Notes: generated by a model not told the origin, from the sequence alone. Counted from the first letter of the stretch, positions 41,843 through 50,190 are shown. The stretch: DNA of 64,000 nt from Alteromonas gilva (GCF_028595265.1 NZ_JAQQXP010000004.1:62001-126000), one strand, 5' to 3'. Numbers and translations are program-made.

Positions 41843-42940
41843 TCACTCCCCTTCCACTGGAATTGCGTCAATACCCTGTACCTGGTATTCAGGCTTCATA
41901 GCAAATTCAAAAGCGTCAGGACCGTGTTCTCTATAAACATCGTTCCAGTCAACTTTATCCTTTGTGCTATTGGGCTTCATGATCAATACATCTTTATCTT
42001 TATGCTTAGCTTTAATTGCTTCAGCCGCACGCATACCTGCACCAGAAGGCTCAATATCTGCGTACACCAATAAAGAACGTATGTCACTCGGATACTCAAC
42101 CATCTCCATAAGACGATCTGAATACCCTACCCACATTGCTACGCCAGCACCTTCACGCACAGAAAGTGCATTTTCGATTCCTTCAGCAATGCCTATATAT
42201 TTACCAAAAGGAGCATCTATTGGCTTATCCAAAAGAATGTACCCGCCTCGCATATCGCGTGGTGGAGCCATTACCATTTTGGGATTACTTACATCCGCTT
42301 TCCCACTGCCATCAGGCTTTAGAAAAGTACGATGAAGGGTAAGCGGCTTACCGTGTTTATCACGATATACTGCTACCAGTGCCGGGAAATGCACCCAGGG
42401 ACTATCCTTGCTTTCTTTATAGGAAAGCTTGGGGTGAAATCGCAAATTGTTGCCAAGATGCGATAGGTCCGACTTTATCCCTCTGTTACGCAAATACGTT
42501 TCAGCAATGGTATCTACAATCGGTTGCGAACCATCCCACACTCGTTTAATTGAAGCCTGTCGACGCTCAGCTTCTTTTTGAGATATGGAGTTTTCTGACT
42601 GCTTTCTTTGAAGGGGCTTAGCCTGATGTAACATCGACTTTCCACCACAAATACTGACAATCTCATCCAGAACTTCCGATTTTGACTTACTCAAATACCA
42701 TGAAAGCAACTCAATACCATCAGGCATTGCGCCTACATCGTTATGATATGCACCTCCTGTATCTTTAAAGTCTCGAAAGAATCTGAATTTAGTTTTGCCA
42801 TCACCACTTAGTGGGCACGGCTGTTGAGATGTGCCTTTGGTCAGAGCATCGTTGAGCCCTGAGAATTGGCAAAATATTGCAGGCCAGCCACCGCTTTGAG
42901 CGACCAAACCTTTTACTTGTGCAATTTTATTGTGTTGCAT
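41843..42940 (-). CDS. P4-type DNA primase with TOPRIM domain
   Basis: The 365-aa protein starts at ATG 42940 (MQHNKIAQVKGLVAQSGGWP), after AGGAGAAAG. The N-terminal part contains a primase zinc-binding-like region (QPCPLSGDGKTKFRFF). The middle has HFPALVAVYRDKHGKPLTLHRTFL. A TOPRIM domain follows (KYIGIAEGIENALSV with catalytic Glu; SLLVYADIEPSGAGMRAA with Asp). Such plasmid primases prime replication of the transferred strand. The longer ORF start at 43102 runs through the leader and is rejected. Confidence 0.85.
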   Translation of the reverse strand: MQHNKIAQVKGLVAQSGGWPAIFCQFSGLNDALTKGTSQQPCPLSGDGKTKFRFFRDFKDTGGAYHNDVGAMPDGIELLSWYLSKSKSEVLDEIVSICGGKSMLHQAKPLQRKQSENSISQKEAERRQASIKRVWDGSQPIVDTIAETYLRNRGIKSDLSHLGNNLRFHPKLSYKESKDSPWVHFPALVAVYRDKHGKPLTLHRTFLKPDGSGKADVSNPKMVMAPPRDMRGGYILLDKPIDAPFGKYIGIAEGIENALSVREGAGVAMWVGYSDRLMEMVEYPSDIRSLLVYADIEPSGAGMRAAEAIKAKHKDKDVLIMKPNSTKDKVDWNDVYREHGPDAFEFAMKPEYQVQGIDAIPVEGE

Positions 42941-42959
42941 TATCTTTCTCCTAGATGGG

Positions 42960-43113
42960 AATTGTGAGTTCCCAATGCACCCGCAGGTCGCAGATACATT
43001 GGTGAACCCACAACCCCCTGATGCAAAACAGGCCGCCAAATGGCAGCCCGTTTCTAAACGGAGCAATACAACAACAAAACCCCTAGAGGATTTGCTATGC
43101 ATCGCCCCTATGG
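42960..43113 (-). repeat. element E8 (expanded) and primase leader
   Basis: After the DUF3150 stop comes TTTTTAACCCATAGGGGCG ... CCTCTAGGGG, an E-like helix A. About 100 further bases form hairpins (GTTTAGAAAC; GCTGCCATTTGGCGGC) before AGGAG and the primase ATG. Longer than any other copy, so it may have taken up an insertion. Confidence 0.55.
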
Positions 43114-43114
43114 G

Positions 43115-44188
43115 TTAAAAACCACCAAAATCCAGTTCCCCTATAGAAGGGCTAACGATTTCTGGTGTGTGGGTGTTCGCTGGAATATATTGTTGAGCGT
43201 CATCGGTCGCGACAGGCGCTTGCGATTCAGTCTTCTCAACTTCTTCCAAGTCATTCAATGACTCAGTGCCTTCCAGCGGTTGGGATTGAGGTGTTTCGGT
43301 TTCAATTGCTTCCTGTTCATCTTCTACGAATTCACCAGAGGCAATGCCTTTTAGGTTTTCCGGGTCAGATATATCCCCAACATAGTGAGCTAAACGATGG
43401 AATTCACCACCTGTCACATCACCAGTTTTAGGAAGGCCATTCAGAGCTGCATCAAATGAGTCAACTACCGAAAGAATACCTTTATCCAGGAACGACAAAT
43501 TAACTAGCTTGCGTCGAAGCTTTTTAATCGCCGTAATAACGCGCTGACCACACTTCTCCTTGCCAACAAACGAGTTCTTGGCTAGAGCGGCGGCGTCAGC
43601 TGCAATTTCATCCCATAGCGTCAAAGTGATCTGATTTTTAAGATCTTCTTCATCATCTTCAAATAGTGGCTGCACTGCCATAGGCGGTATAGCTTTGAAA
43701 ATGAATCGACCTTTAAATGCATCACACTCCAATTTGAAACGTTCAATCAAGTGAGCTACTTCATGGTTGTCCACCTTGTGTGCATTAATAATGCTCTCAA
43801 AGTCGGAACAAATTGATTCTACTTCCTCAGTGAACTCCATTTTCATTTTGTCCAATTCGGTCTGTATTTCGTCAATTTGCGCCAAAGGAACCATGGTGAG
43901 CCCTCTGCCAAACGATACGCCTTCCTTATTCAATAGTCGTGAAACACGCTGAACAGTCTTGTTAACGAATCGCAGATGCTCCCGGGGGAACCACTGCAAA
44001 GTAGTGCCCTTCAAAAGTTCACTGCTCAATTCATTACCATCGAATACTGTACGTGTTTTAGGTAGTGTAGCTTCGCCACAACTTCCCTTAACTTCTACTG
44101 CCAATAAACACGCTCCCTCTTTCAATGAAGGGTTAGTGTTTACCAAGTCGGCTGATGCTTGGTTTGCATGTGCTATGTTGTTACTCAT
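43115..44188 (-). CDS. DUF3150-like protein
   Basis: The 357-aa protein has FDGNELSSELLKGTTLQWFP, RFVNKTVQRVSRLLNKEGVSFGRGLTMVPL and a long helical middle, then a low-complexity acidic/proline tail (about 280-350). The position between a MoxR-type ATPase and a VWA protein fits DUF3150, which accompanies these genes on SXT/IncA/C-type elements. Its function is unknown. AAGGATAAATC precedes the ATG, and element E9 lies just upstream. The assignment rests on context plus general appearance. Confidence 0.65.
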   Translation of the reverse strand: MSNNIAHANQASADLVNTNPSLKEGACLLAVEVKGSCGEATLPKTRTVFDGNELSSELLKGTTLQWFPREHLRFVNKTVQRVSRLLNKEGVSFGRGLTMVPLAQIDEIQTELDKMKMEFTEEVESICSDFESIINAHKVDNHEVAHLIERFKLECDAFKGRFIFKAIPPMAVQPLFEDDEEDLKNQITLTLWDEIAADAAALAKNSFVGKEKCGQRVITAIKKLRRKLVNLSFLDKGILSVVDSFDAALNGLPKTGDVTGGEFHRLAHYVGDISDPENLKGIASGEFVEDEQEAIETETPQSQPLEGTESLNDLEEVEKTESQAPVATDDAQQYIPANTHTPEIVSPSIGELDFGGF

Positions 44189-44207
44189 GATTTATCCTTA
44201 AAAGGAA

Positions 44208-44257
44208 AATGAGGCAACAACTCCCATAAGGGGTTATTGTTGCCCCTATGGGTTAAG
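44208..44257 (-). repeat. element E9
   Basis: CTTAACCCATAGGGGCAACAA ... CCCCTTATGGG ... TTGTTGCCTC: helix A CCCATAGGGG/CCCCTTATGGG, helix B GGGGCAACAA/TTGTTGCCTC. Confidence 0.85.
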
Positions 44258-44261
44258 AGAA

Positions 44262-44804
44262 TTAACGAAGTGATTTAGATCTCGCGTCATAATCACGGAA
44301 ACCTTCGTCTTCGTATCCTTTAGATTTTTTATCTATTATGCGCTGATGAACAGACTTATTGCCTGTTAGCGCCGAGCAAACCAAGATGTGACCCGTATTC
44401 TCATTTGAATAAAATGAGTACTTGCCACATTGGCTGATTGCCCATACTTTGTTTTCCGCTTTGTTTTTTAAATAAACAAGCGAGCTAATATCCGTTTCGG
44501 GATAAGGAGCAGGTCTATAAGGCATGACTTCCAGTTCATAACGTTCATTTTCATCGCAAGTAAGTACTGCATGGAAATAACTTTCCGCATCGGGGGATTT
44601 AACCTCTGATGCAGACACATCCTGAGTGTCAAACAGTTTTACCGAGTCGAGAATTTGAACGGTTCTTAAGCCAGCTATCCGACCAACCGGATAAGCTACT
44701 TTTATGACTTCATTGCCTTTGGTGGTATCCCAAACCTCAAACGTCTTCCCTACATAGCTCGAAAGCTTGCTGGTTAGCGTCTGCGCTTGGGGAGCTACTT
44801 TTTT
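44262..44804 (-). CDS. -1 frame extension of the MoxR ATPase gene
   Basis: An open frame of about 178 codons begins inside the 3' end of the MoxR gene and has no ATG, GTG or TTG near its head (the first GTG is at 44618). It enters in the -1 frame exactly at an A-AAA-AAG heptamer (44804-44798), three nucleotides before the MoxR stop TAG. The product would continue VAPQAQTLTSKLSSYVGKTF and end DARSKSLR. It could be made as a MoxR fusion by programmed -1 frameshifting, as in dnaX. A sequence error in the A6 run, or a separate gene starting at GTG 44618 (118 aa), are the alternatives. No domain is recognised. Confidence 0.6.
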   Translation of the reverse strand, partial: KKVAPQAQTLTSKLSSYVGKTFEVWDTTKGNEVIKVAYPVGRIAGLRTVQILDSVKLFDTQDVSASEVKSPDAESYFHAVLTCDENERYELEVMPYRPAPYPETDISSLVYLKNKAENKVWAISQCGKYSFYSNENTGHILVCSALTGNKSVHQRIIDKKSKGYEDEGFRDYDARSKSLR

Positions 44805-45814
44805 ACCTGATAATCCGCTAAAAGCGCCTGAAGTGGCTGCTCTAACTTTTTATCAAATAGTCTTTGAATCGTATCATCCACCTTATCTTTAGATTCCGGA
44901 TCAACGGAACCCATAAAGGCAAAGTTCAAAGATTCAACCGCTTTAGCCTTCAAACCAAAAGCCATCATATAGTGGCCCCAGTTCACAAGGGTTCGGGTAG
45001 AAAACACGGCTTGCATATCAGCATCCGGAGCGTAAACTTGCTCTCGAATAGCCGCACCAAAACCCACCATCTCATGAAGAAGATTGCGGGGTAACTTTGG
45101 ATAGTTGCGAGTCATGATTTCAATTTCAGTGGCAGGATCTGGGTAACCAAGTTCCAGCCATCCAAATCGACTACGCAAAGCGGAGTCCATCTTCTGACTG
45201 GTATGATAACGCTCAGAGCCACCTTCACCGGTTGTGTTGGCAGTTGCGCTAATTCGGCACATAGCATGCTTATTAACGATCATTCCAAACTGTTCAATCG
45301 GCCAGGGCTTACCTTCGACAAGAGGGTGCAAACTAGACTGTAAAGCCTCATTCGCTTTATCCACCTCATCCAAGATCAGCAAACCACCGTGCTGGTATGC
45401 TTTCGCAGCCAACCCTAAACGGCTTTTAGTAATCACACTTCCATTTTCATTTTCCAGCTCTTTCGAACCTTCTAACTCTTCAGGCATCAGAGCTGCGTGA
45501 GTTTTGACTATGTAAACAGGCTCATTGAGCTTATCCGCTATATAAAGCAACAACTCAGTTTTGCCCGTACCAGTCTCACCATGCAACCCCAAAGCCTGAC
45601 GCTGCGGAGCGTGCCACCATGCCAAAACCCTGCGCAATACGACCTCATCCGGAACATAGTTCGGATTAGATACAATACAGTCAGGATGACGGCTATACCG
45701 CTGCCTCACTTTTGACTCTCCAGGTGAAAAAACATCTGGAAAAACAGTGGAAGCATCTATTTCAATTAATTTCTCTAAATTTGCAGTGTTATCTACAACG
45801 TTAAGCTGTGTCAT
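44795..45814 (-). CDS. MoxR/CobS-like AAA ATPase
   Basis: The 339-aa protein has Walker A (GLHGETGTGKTELLLYIAD), Walker B (GGLLILDEVDKANEALQ), a sensor 1 region (CRISATANTTGEGG) and an arginine-finger region (MDSALRSRFGW). This is the CobS/MoxR style. These ATPases act with VWA partners, present here as the CobT-like protein. I chose ATG 45814 after AAGGTACACAAC and element E10. The gene ends DYQVKK with a frameshift heptamer over its last codons. Confidence 0.9.
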   Translation of the reverse strand: MTQLNVVDNTANLEKLIEIDASTVFPDVFSPGESKVRQRYSRHPDCIVSNPNYVPDEVVLRRVLAWWHAPQRQALGLHGETGTGKTELLLYIADKLNEPVYIVKTHAALMPEELEGSKELENENGSVITKSRLGLAAKAYQHGGLLILDEVDKANEALQSSLHPLVEGKPWPIEQFGMIVNKHAMCRISATANTTGEGGSERYHTSQKMDSALRSRFGWLELGYPDPATEIEIMTRNYPKLPRNLLHEMVGFGAAIREQVYAPDADMQAVFSTRTLVNWGHYMMAFGLKAKAVESLNFAFMGSVDPESKDKVDDTIQRLFDKKLEQPLQALLADYQVKK

Positions 45815-45836
45815 GTTGTGTACCTTCAATTCAAAA

Positions 45837-45889
45837 AGGACAAACACACTGCCCCAACCGGGAGCAATGCGTGTGTCCCGGGTGGGTTA
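45837..45889 (-). repeat. element E10
   Basis: TTTAACCCACCCGGGACACAC ... TCCCGGTTGGGG ... GTGTGTTTGTCC: helix A CCCA.CCGGGA/TCCCGG.TGGG, helix B GGGACACAC/GTGTGTTTGTCC with one bulge. Confidence 0.8.
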
Positions 45890-46423
45890 AATTTCTGCCT
45901 TGGTGATTTCCAAAACAGATTTCAAAATTTCTTCCTGGTCCATCCCCCACTTCTTGCAAATAGCAAGAAACAAAGGTGACTCAAGAAATAAGATGCATTC
46001 CTGATAAATCTCAGAGCCAGGGTCACTGTCTCTAATCAGTTCAAGTACGCGATATGGTAAGTCGCAGAGCAACTGGTTGACTTCATCTTCAGTCCATCGC
46101 AAATGATAACCACCATTCACCGGATCGTAGTCTGGGTCAAAAACGCCATACGTTAGTACAGAGTCCTTTTCACCTTTCTCGATATCCCGATTAATGTAAT
46201 TGTCAGTTGGATGGAAAACGAAATCCTCAGTACCCCAAATAGGGTTCCAAGTCTTACCTTTTTTACTTAACAGACTGCCTTTAGAAAGCCGGTCAACCGC
46301 GAGGGAAACTTCCTTCTCAGTTGTGCCAAATTTCTTTGCCAAGTACTTATGAGTCAATTGACCATTTTCCAGAGCGTAATAAGCTATCTGCACACGCTTA
46401 TGGTGTGGAGTAATAGTTTGCAT
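45887..46423 (-). CDS. winged-helix-like hypothetical protein
   Basis: The 178-aa protein has an N-terminal helix-turn-helix-like part (VQIAYYALENGQLTHKYLAKKFG, TTEKEVSLAVDRLSKG) followed by a C-terminal helical region. It may regulate the operon it heads. AGGATCAACATC precedes the ATG; element E11 and promoter P2 lie upstream. Family not recognised. Confidence 0.6.
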   Translation of the reverse strand: MQTITPHHKRVQIAYYALENGQLTHKYLAKKFGTTEKEVSLAVDRLSKGSLLSKKGKTWNPIWGTEDFVFHPTDNYINRDIEKGEKDSVLTYGVFDPDYDPVNGGYHLRWTEDEVNQLLCDLPYRVLELIRDSDPGSEIYQECILFLESPLFLAICKKWGMDQEEILKSVLEITKAEI

Positions 46424-46437
46424 GATGTTGATCCTCG

Positions 46438-46494
46438 AATGGGGAACAACACCAATCCCTACAGGGAATAATGTTATTCCCCTGTGGGTTAAAT
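46438..46494 (-). repeat. element E11
   Basis: TTTAACCCACAGGGGAATAACA ... CCCTGTAGGG ... TGTTGTTCCCC: helix A CCCACAGGG/CCCTGTAGGG, helix B GGGGAA-AACA/TGTT-TTCCCC with one opposed bulge. Confidence 0.85.
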
Positions 46495-46495
46495 A

Positions 46496-46625
46496 TGCTT
46501 TCGCATGGTTTATGGAGCGTGAACGAAGAATACGAACGCGCTGTCAGTCATACGGAAATATGACCCGCTAAGTTTGTATACCGCATGCAAGCGGTCGATA
46601 GTTAAAAAACCATCAGTTAAAAAAC
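46496..46625 (-). promoter_or_regulatory. promoter/leader module P2
   Basis: Same layout as P1: TTTTTTAACT repeats, palindrome CCGCTTGCATGCGG, TATACAAAC, hairpin GTCATA-TTTCCG-TATGAC (compensatory changes relative to P1), GNRA mini-hairpin TGCGAAAGCA (46496-46505), then E11. An inverted repeat TTTGCTAT/ATAGCAAA (46635-46670) just upstream may end the preceding transcript. Confidence 0.7.
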
Positions 46626-46742
46626 CTAAAAATCATGCTTTGCTATAGGTAGCAATTCCACACATAGCAAAACTGATTATATGCACGCGGAAGGGCTTAC
46701 TGGGGTTGCCAGCTTACCTCCCGCTTCCAAAACGCTTCACTA

Positions 46743-46937
46743 TTAGTGCAGCGATGTCATGATTGAATCTTCACAACCAATTTGCCCAGTCGCCTTTAAT
46801 ACTCTTTCAAGCTTAGCGATCTCAGCGTCATGGTTATGATGTTCGAACTTGTCTGGATCTCCAATTTGCAAAACGCAACCATTGTCTAAGTACAGTTGGG
46901 CAGTAAATTGGTCGTAAAAGTGAACGGTTGTATTCAT
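46743..46937 (-). CDS. small hypothetical protein
   Basis: A 64-aa protein (MNTTVHFYDQFTAQLYLDNG...), beta-rich start and helical end. GAGGAAATAAC precedes the ATG. The 130 bases between it and the next small gene hold ATGCATTT repeats around AATGCATTTTCAATAATGCA (about 46976-46998), a likely hairpin. Confidence 0.55.
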   Translation of the reverse strand: MNTTVHFYDQFTAQLYLDNGCVLQIGDPDKFEHHNHDAEIAKLERVLKATGQIGCEDSIMTSLH

Positions 46938-47065
46938 GTTATTTCCTCTAAAGATTAGTTAAGGGCACCACCCTTAAATGCATTATTGAAAATGCATTTA
47001 AGTGGTGATGCCCAAGCATCAACATGAAAAGGAGAAGAGGTGCCTAAGCACCCCTGCACTTGAAT

Positions 47066-47164
47066 TTAATCAACAATCCCTACTACAACACAAAATGGAC
47101 GAACCATCGTTTTATAGATAGGTAAACCGGCCAAAACGCAGCAAGCAAAAATAATCATAGACAT
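47066..47164 (-). CDS. 32-aa membrane peptide
   Basis: The frame from ATG 47164 (TTTAGGAACACGATT upstream, after element E12) encodes MSMIIFACCVLAGLPIYKTM and ends VVVGIVD. A single membrane helix is likely. The longer ORF reaching 47317 runs through E12 and is spurious. Confidence 0.5.
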   Translation of the reverse strand: MSMIIFACCVLAGLPIYKTMVRPFCVVVGIVD

Positions 47165-47185
47165 AATCGTGTTCCTAAATGTTAA

Positions 47186-47235
47186 AGGGACACGACTACC
47201 CACACGGGATATGTTGTGTCCCGGTTGGGTTAAAA
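47186..47235 (-). repeat. element E12
   Basis: TTTTAACCCAACCGGGACACAA ... TCCCGTGTGGG ... CGTGTCCC: helix A CCCAaccGGGA/TCCCgtgTGGG, helix B GGGACAC/GTGTCCC. Confidence 0.85.
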
Positions 47236-47249
47236 TTCGAATCAGCTGA

Positions 47250-47399
47250 TTACTGATACGTAGCCTTGATAAAAGCAACTTGTTCATGATGCTTATTAGG
47301 CTCAATAATCTTCGCACAATACATTCCCATTAAAACAAGGCTGAAAGCCATGAATGATGAGATTACAATCGCTGAAGTATTTTTTTTGATGGTTTGCAT
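47250..47399 (-). CDS. 49-aa membrane protein
   Basis: The frame from ATG 47399 (CAGGAGTAAAC upstream) encodes MQTIKKNTSAIVISSFMAFS, then LVLMGMYCAKIIEPNK, ending IKATYQ. One membrane helix. It is the first gene behind promoter P3. Confidence 0.6.
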   Translation of the reverse strand: MQTIKKNTSAIVISSFMAFSLVLMGMYCAKIIEPNKHHEQVAFIKATYQ

Positions 47400-47423
47400 G
47401 TTTACTCCTGAGAGTGACGCAGG

Positions 47424-47473
47424 AACATGCAGATCTCCCCGGGGGATAAATACATATCCCCACTATGGGTTAA
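47424..47473 (-). repeat. element E13 (divergent)
   Basis: ATTAACCCATAGTGGGGATA ... TATCCCCCGGGG: start tag conserved, helix A rearranged; helix B not clear. Confidence 0.55.
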
Positions 47474-47476
47474 TGG

Positions 47477-47603
47477 TGCTTTCGCAATAGAGCGTTGAAA
47501 CCAGAAGGCAACAATCGCTGTCAGTTACACGGGAATGTAACTCGCTAGGTTTGTATACCGCTTGCAAGCGGTCGATAGTTAAAAAACCATCAGTTAAAAA
47601 AAC
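47477..47603 (-). promoter_or_regulatory. promoter/leader module P3
   Basis: Nearly identical to P1 across 47516-47603 (palindrome CCGCTTGCAAGCGG, TATACAAAC, hairpin GTTACA-TTCCCG-TGTAAC), with the GNRA mini-hairpin at 47477-47486. Drives the 49-aa and 32-aa peptide genes. Confidence 0.7.
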
Positions 47604-47905
47604 GACTAGCCTAAGAACAGACTTAGCTATGAACTCTTCATAAAGCCCATAGCTAAGTCTACATATTTCAGGATCGAAAAAATCAGCCGTGGCACCTATC
47701 CCCTTTAAGGAAAAGAACCGCTTAACTAAATAGAGTTAAGCCTGGCTGTACTTGATTGGACGCTTTCGCGTATTTAATTGAAGGCTTTCGCCATAGCACT
47801 GATAGATCGCGCTGCCATTTCTGGACTCTTATATATTAATTCACTGCATTGTTACTGAGTGACAATAGAGCTACCTTTTTGGCCTTGCCTACGGTACAAA
47901 ATTAT
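47604..47905. other. region without a gene, with a 13-bp inverted repeat
   Basis: AGACTTAGCTATG (47619-47631) and CATAGCTAAGTCT (47648-47660) form a perfect 13-bp inverted repeat just upstream of P3. It could be a terminator for the preceding minus-strand transcript or a binding site. Two CTTTCGC motifs lie near 47762 and 47785. Confidence 0.5.
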
Positions 47906-48097
47906 TTACTCAGTGAACAACTGAATATCCTGGACCGCAATACTGCTTGTGCCTACGTACTTTTCATTATTGAGCTCGAAACACAGAACAGGCTCAAAAT
48001 GAAAATCTAAAATTTCCTGCCCCTGATAAGCCAAAAATCGATTTGGTGGCAAGGTCGTATTTATTTCTCTTAGCAGTAAAAACAATTCCGTAGTCAT
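47906..48097 (-). CDS. small hypothetical protein
   Basis: A 63-aa protein (MTTELFLLLREINTTLPPNR...). GAGGGTGAGCCG precedes the ATG. No family recognised. Confidence 0.5.
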   Translation of the reverse strand: MTTELFLLLREINTTLPPNRFLAYQGQEILDFHFEPVLCFELNNEKYVGTSSIAVQDIQLFTE

Positions 48098-48287
48098 CGG
48101 CTCACCCTCTAATAAATATGGGTACCATCATAAAGAATGATTACCCAGAAGGAACCTGTACAAGGGAACTATTAAATTGATTTAATAATAAAGCTTGGAA
48201 ACGGAAATACGAAGTTGTCAGTTCAACCTTAGCAATGCAAAATCGGTAGAGACTAGAAGCTAACTCATAATCTTAAGGGAAGTACAA

Positions 48288-48785
48288 ATGAAATCATCAA
48301 TCTTTATAGTTATTGGAGTTCTATCAATCTATTCAGGATTTTCTCATTCAGAGGAGGGACTTCAAGACGATAAAACGACGGAAGCATGTATCGAGATCCT
48401 CAAAGAGCTTGAAGGCTCTACCACATTCAAAGTATTGGGTGGAAAACACATCTATAGCGACTTAACTTTTGATGAAGCTGTAGATTGGGTTAAAAGCACA
48501 TACTCTGGTGACATCGTAAAAGATATTATCCCTATGCTAGAAGAAAATTATAAACAGGGTAATCTTATGAACAAACGCTCAATTTTGGTATATTACGAGG
48601 TAGCAGGCAAAGCCTATCGCACTCTAACAACGGGATTTTTATGTAGTTTTGAAGAAAATCCTTTTTCCGGCTTCCACCTAAAGTCCGTTACATACAATCA
48701 TAAGGATTACAATAAGGACTCGTACCTACTAAAAACAATGAACAGACCAAAACTATTTGACCTTTTATGGGTAGTGAAAGAATAA
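48288..48785 (+). CDS. secreted hypothetical protein
   Basis: A 165-aa protein with a signal peptide (MKSSIFIVIGVLSIYSGFSHS). The mature part contains DDKTTEACIEILKELEG and FLCSFEENPFSGFHL (two cysteines). AAGGGAAGTAC precedes the ATG. Family unknown; it lies next to the right end of the TnpB element. Confidence 0.65.
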   Translation: MKSSIFIVIGVLSIYSGFSHSEEGLQDDKTTEACIEILKELEGSTTFKVLGGKHIYSDLTFDEAVDWVKSTYSGDIVKDIIPMLEENYKQGNLMNKRSILVYYEVAGKAYRTLTTGFLCSFEENPFSGFHLKSVTYNHKDYNKDSYLLKTMNRPKLFDLLWVVKE

Positions 48786-48844
48786 AATTATTTAGCTGAC
48801 TCATCTAGTAATATGTTTAAAAGCGTATGTGTGTTCATAGTGAC

Positions 48845-50130
48845 TTCTCACCGCTCTGTCGGGCGATGCTTCTTACTTCAATAGCCGTTGCTCGATAGTA
48901 TCGAGACTTATGCAGCTTCCATAAGCAGAAACGACTGTCCAGCCGCCTTTAATTCAAGTATGCCTTTATCACGGATATTGAGGGCGGCATTTAAATCGCG
49001 GTCTATATCTGTCGCCCCGCATGAGGGACAGCCCCACTTGCGAACCGACAAGGGCATTTCTTCTTTTTTATAACCGCAGCAATGACAAGTCTTAGAGCTG
49101 GCGTACCACTGGTCGAGCTTTACTAGGTGCTTACCTTGCTCTTTCAGTTTGTATTCCAGCTTCATCACAAAGCTATGCCATGAAGCATCGGCGATGTGTT
49201 TTGCCAGTTTGCGGTTTTTCATCATATTGGCTGATTTCAATGTCTCAACTATCACCGCTTGGTTTTCGTCAACGAGAGTCCGAGAGAATTTGTGTTGAAA
49301 GTCAGCGCGAGCATTCGCTACTTTTTCATGACATTTTGCAACACGCAAACGACCTTTGGCTATATTTGCGCTGCCTTTTGTCTTGCGGGATAGCTGGCGC
49401 TGCTTACGCCTGAGATTCTTTTCAGCACGCTTTACAAATCGAGGGTTGGTGGTTTTTCTGCCGCTCGACTCAACGGCAAAGTGAGAGATTCCTAAGTCAA
49501 TACCCGTCACCTTGCTCACTGTGTGAGGAAATACGGGCGCTTCAACACCATCATCAACAAGGATAGATGCGTAGAACTTACCCGTCTTGCTCAAGCTGAC
49601 AGTGATGCTTTTCACTGTGCCGATAATTTCACGATGAATATTTGCCTTTACAGGCTTTATTTTCGGTAATTTAATGGCGCTATCGAGCACCTTTACACCG
49701 ACACAGTGGTAGCTCGACTGCTTGCCGTGCTTACGTTTGAACTGTGGGTATTTTGCTTTTAGTTTAGGGTTAAAGAAGTTATCAAAGGCATGGTGAAGGT
49801 TGATAACCGCCTGCTGTAAGGCGATTGAATCATATTGTTTCAACCAGTGGTATTTTCGTGATTTTTTAGCAACTGCAAGCAGCGGTTTTATATCTTTTTT
49901 GGGGCTTATATTAACCTCATGCTTGCGGTACATATGAGACTTTAAATGCAGAGCCTTATTATATGCGAAACGCACAGCACCGAACTGAGCCATTAAAAAT
50001 TCAGCTTGCTCTGGTGTGGGGTAAATGCGTACTTTAGTTGCTCTCAACATATGTATAAATATACAGTCATAAAAAGTAGAGTCAACCTGTACAAGTCGCT
50101 TTCAGGCCTTACGCCTATCCCCGCCCTCAT
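48845..50130 (-). mobile_element. IS200/IS605-type element carrying only tnpB
   Basis: A tnpB gene is flanked by imperfect palindromes: ATCGCCCGACAGAGCGGTGA near 48850-48872 (right end) and CCTCGCCC-gatga-GGGCGGGG near 50104-50125 (left end). No tnpA is present. The boundaries are approximate since these elements have no terminal inverted repeats or target duplications. Confidence 0.6.
48908..50050 (-). CDS. tnpB: TnpB RNA-guided nuclease-like protein
   Basis: The 380-aa protein has the OrfB/TnpB layout: N-terminal RIYPTPEQAEFLMAQFGAVRFAYNKAL, then a RuvC-like core with TGIDLGISHFAV (Asp), VIVETLKSANMMKN (Glu) and DIDRDLNAALNI (Asp). A CxxC...CxxC zinc finger (TCHCCGYKK...WGCPSCGA) lies before the last motif. 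All three acidic residues and zinc ligands are present, so activity is plausible. TnpB proteins cut DNA using an RNA from the element's right end, here 48845-48910. ATG 50050 is followed by the standard MLRATKVRIYPT start. Confidence 0.9.
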   Translation of the reverse strand: MLRATKVRIYPTPEQAEFLMAQFGAVRFAYNKALHLKSHMYRKHEVNISPKKDIKPLLAVAKKSRKYHWLKQYDSIALQQAVINLHHAFDNFFNPKLKAKYPQFKRKHGKQSSYHCVGVKVLDSAIKLPKIKPVKANIHREIIGTVKSITVSLSKTGKFYASILVDDGVEAPVFPHTVSKVTGIDLGISHFAVESSGRKTTNPRFVKRAEKNLRRKQRQLSRKTKGSANIAKGRLRVAKCHEKVANARADFQHKFSRTLVDENQAVIVETLKSANMMKNRKLAKHIADASWHSFVMKLEYKLKEQGKHLVKLDQWYASSKTCHCCGYKKEEMPLSVRKWGCPSCGATDIDRDLNAALNIRDKGILELKAAGQSFLLMEAA

Positions 50131-50190
50131 CGGGCGAGGGTTTACGGCGAAATTGCTAAAATATTCTTCAAAAATGTGGCCTGCAAGTAG

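Noticed and set aside
43102..43118. ATG 43102 as primase start
   Set aside because: The first 54 codons run through the structured leader and are Cys/Gly-rich nonsense; ATG 42940 has AGGAG.
35896..47473. E elements read as simple intrinsic terminators
   Set aside because: They lack U runs after the stem, lie between co-directional genes and contain a second nested helix reaching the next ribosome-binding site.
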